Below, piece by piece: positions 63,241 to 64,000 of a stretch of DNA of 64,000 nucleotides. Under the pieces are notes generated by a model. That model did not search any database, had not been told where the DNA came from, and saw only the letters and a list, made by a program, of their open reading frames with translations. Within the stretch, counting starts at the first letter, position 1, and each line of letters begins with the position of its first letter. The DNA is taken from assembly GCA_963763205.1 (NCBI GenBank), contig CAVXNQ010000004.1, positions 62,001-126,000 of the forward strand, given 5' to 3'. The stretch comes from DDH964 sp963763205 (lineage in GTDB: Bacteria > Desulfobacterota > Desulfuromonadia > Desulfuromonadales > DDH964). The position numbers were made by a program, and so were the translations under genes.

Positions 63241-64000
63241 TCATTTGATGTCGGGACGATCGCCGTGCGCCCGTTTGCGATAGAACGAGGCCAGCGCCAG
63301 GCAGACGCCGAGCAGCATCGCCGCCGCGCCGGCGAGGGCCAGGTGCGCACCCGGGTCGCGGTTGACGGTGAGAATCGAAACGGTTCGGTAATGGGGCTCC
63401 AGCGGGCGCAGCAGCACACCGGCGCCGGCCAGTTGCGGCGGCAGGCCCTGGCGCAGGGCGTACCAGCCCTGCCAGATCGGGCGCCCTGCCGCCAACAGGC
63501 GCAGCCGGAAGGCGGGGTCACCGAGGTTTCCGCCGCGGGGGACCACCCGGCCGTCGGCATCGACCCGGGCATCGGGAAGAAAGTCGAGGACCTGCAACTC
63601 GCCGCCCGGCGCCGAGGGGGAGACGGCTGCCGGCGACAAGAGTCGACTTCTCCCCTCCCGGCGAGAAGAAAACGGAAGCCGTCCGGACGCTGCCCGAAGC
63701 TCTCGGGGAGGATCACCAGATCCCGCCACAGCAGCGGGTGATTGATGTGGATGACTTTGGAGACCTGCGGTTCATCCCCCTGCAGCACTGTCACCGTGCT
63801 GCGCATGTCGATCGGTCTCCCATCGCGAAAAACCGGGTCGAAATGGTCCAGACGCAGGTAAACCCCGGGATTTTTCGCCAGGGCGACCGTCTGGCCTTCC
63901 CCGAGAGCCAGGCCGGGTTGCCGTACCCCGGCCAGGGCGCCCCACAGGTAGGCGCCGACGATGAGCACGAAACCGAGATGGAGCAGGTACTCACCGCTCT
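63241..64000 (-). CDS. resB: Cytochrome c biogenesis protein ResB, partial, one frameshift
   Basis: The gene runs off the right edge, so its N-terminal half is missing. Visible are EYLLHLGFVLIVGAYLWGALAG (a membrane helix with the ResB-type His), LDHFDPVFRDGRPIDMRSTVTVLQGDE, KVIHINHPLLWRDLVI and a final helix LALAGAAAMLLGVCLALASFYRKR. The frame shifts near 63640-63655, between FRFLLAGR and LLSPAAV. ResB and CcsA form the system II haem attachment complex for c-type cytochromes, expected in a metal-reducing-type bacterium. Confidence 0.8.

Overview
The window looks like a high-GC chromosome segment of a Desulfuromonadales/Geobacterales-type bacterium (Desulfobacterota). This rests on the housekeeping order tig-clpP-clpX-lon-hup, an atypical type II secretion operon running into ftsEX-envC-ctp, and the block xseA-xseB-ispA-dxs, an order I recall from Geobacter. 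Other supporting features are a bacteriohemerythrin, a DUF6178 protein, GEMM riboswitches and the delta-type palindromic repeat. No taxonomic search was possible.

Layout. 1-4.3 kb: DUF6178 protein, a B12-binding radical SAM protein and bacteriohemerythrin. 4.47-18.3 kb: an accessory block coded entirely on the minus strand. It starts against a truncated copy of a radical SAM gene whose intact paralogue lies at 18.77 kb. It holds ergothioneine genes egtB-egtD at visibly lower GC, remnants of an OpuB-type permease and an aldo/keto reductase, a frameshifted GAPDH, RidA, an SDR, a DJ-1/PfpI-glyoxalase fusion, a damaged ackA-phosphoketolase operon, a 3-methyladenine DNA glycosylase, a DsbA-like protein and a peroxiredoxin. 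Two paralogous promoter + GEMM (cyclic dinucleotide) riboswitch + terminator modules sit upstream of the DJ-1 fusion and the peroxiredoxin operon. These are the most striking regulatory feature of the window. 18.8-34.8 kb: mixed cell-envelope, peptidase, helicase HrpB, M16 protease and small genes, with several inverted-repeat intergenic elements.

34.9-63.1 kb is conserved chromosome: tRNAs Pro, Arg, His and Leu; trigger factor and ClpP/ClpX/Lon proteostasis; HU; tRNAs Asp, Val and Asp. Next comes an atypical T2SS/type IV pilus-like operon (GspF, GspE, PilM/N/O/P-like proteins, a secretin carrying a C-terminal cohesin-like domain, two pseudopilins). It continues into FtsE-FtsX-EnvC (septal peptidoglycan hydrolase control), the C-terminal processing protease and a divergent polysaccharide deacetylase. 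A ParA-like ATPase with a long extension faces them. Exonuclease VII, farnesyl/geranyl diphosphate synthase and DXS follow, and the window ends inside a resB cytochrome c biogenesis gene.

Quality note. Many genes carry single-base frameshifts, several in G or A runs (2590, 19005, 28098, 36164). Isolated ones in essential genes (tig, gspE, envC) are most likely sequence errors. The ackA/xfp/gap cluster has a much higher density plus an in-frame stop and may be true decay. Frameshift positions come from manual translation and are approximate to a few bases.
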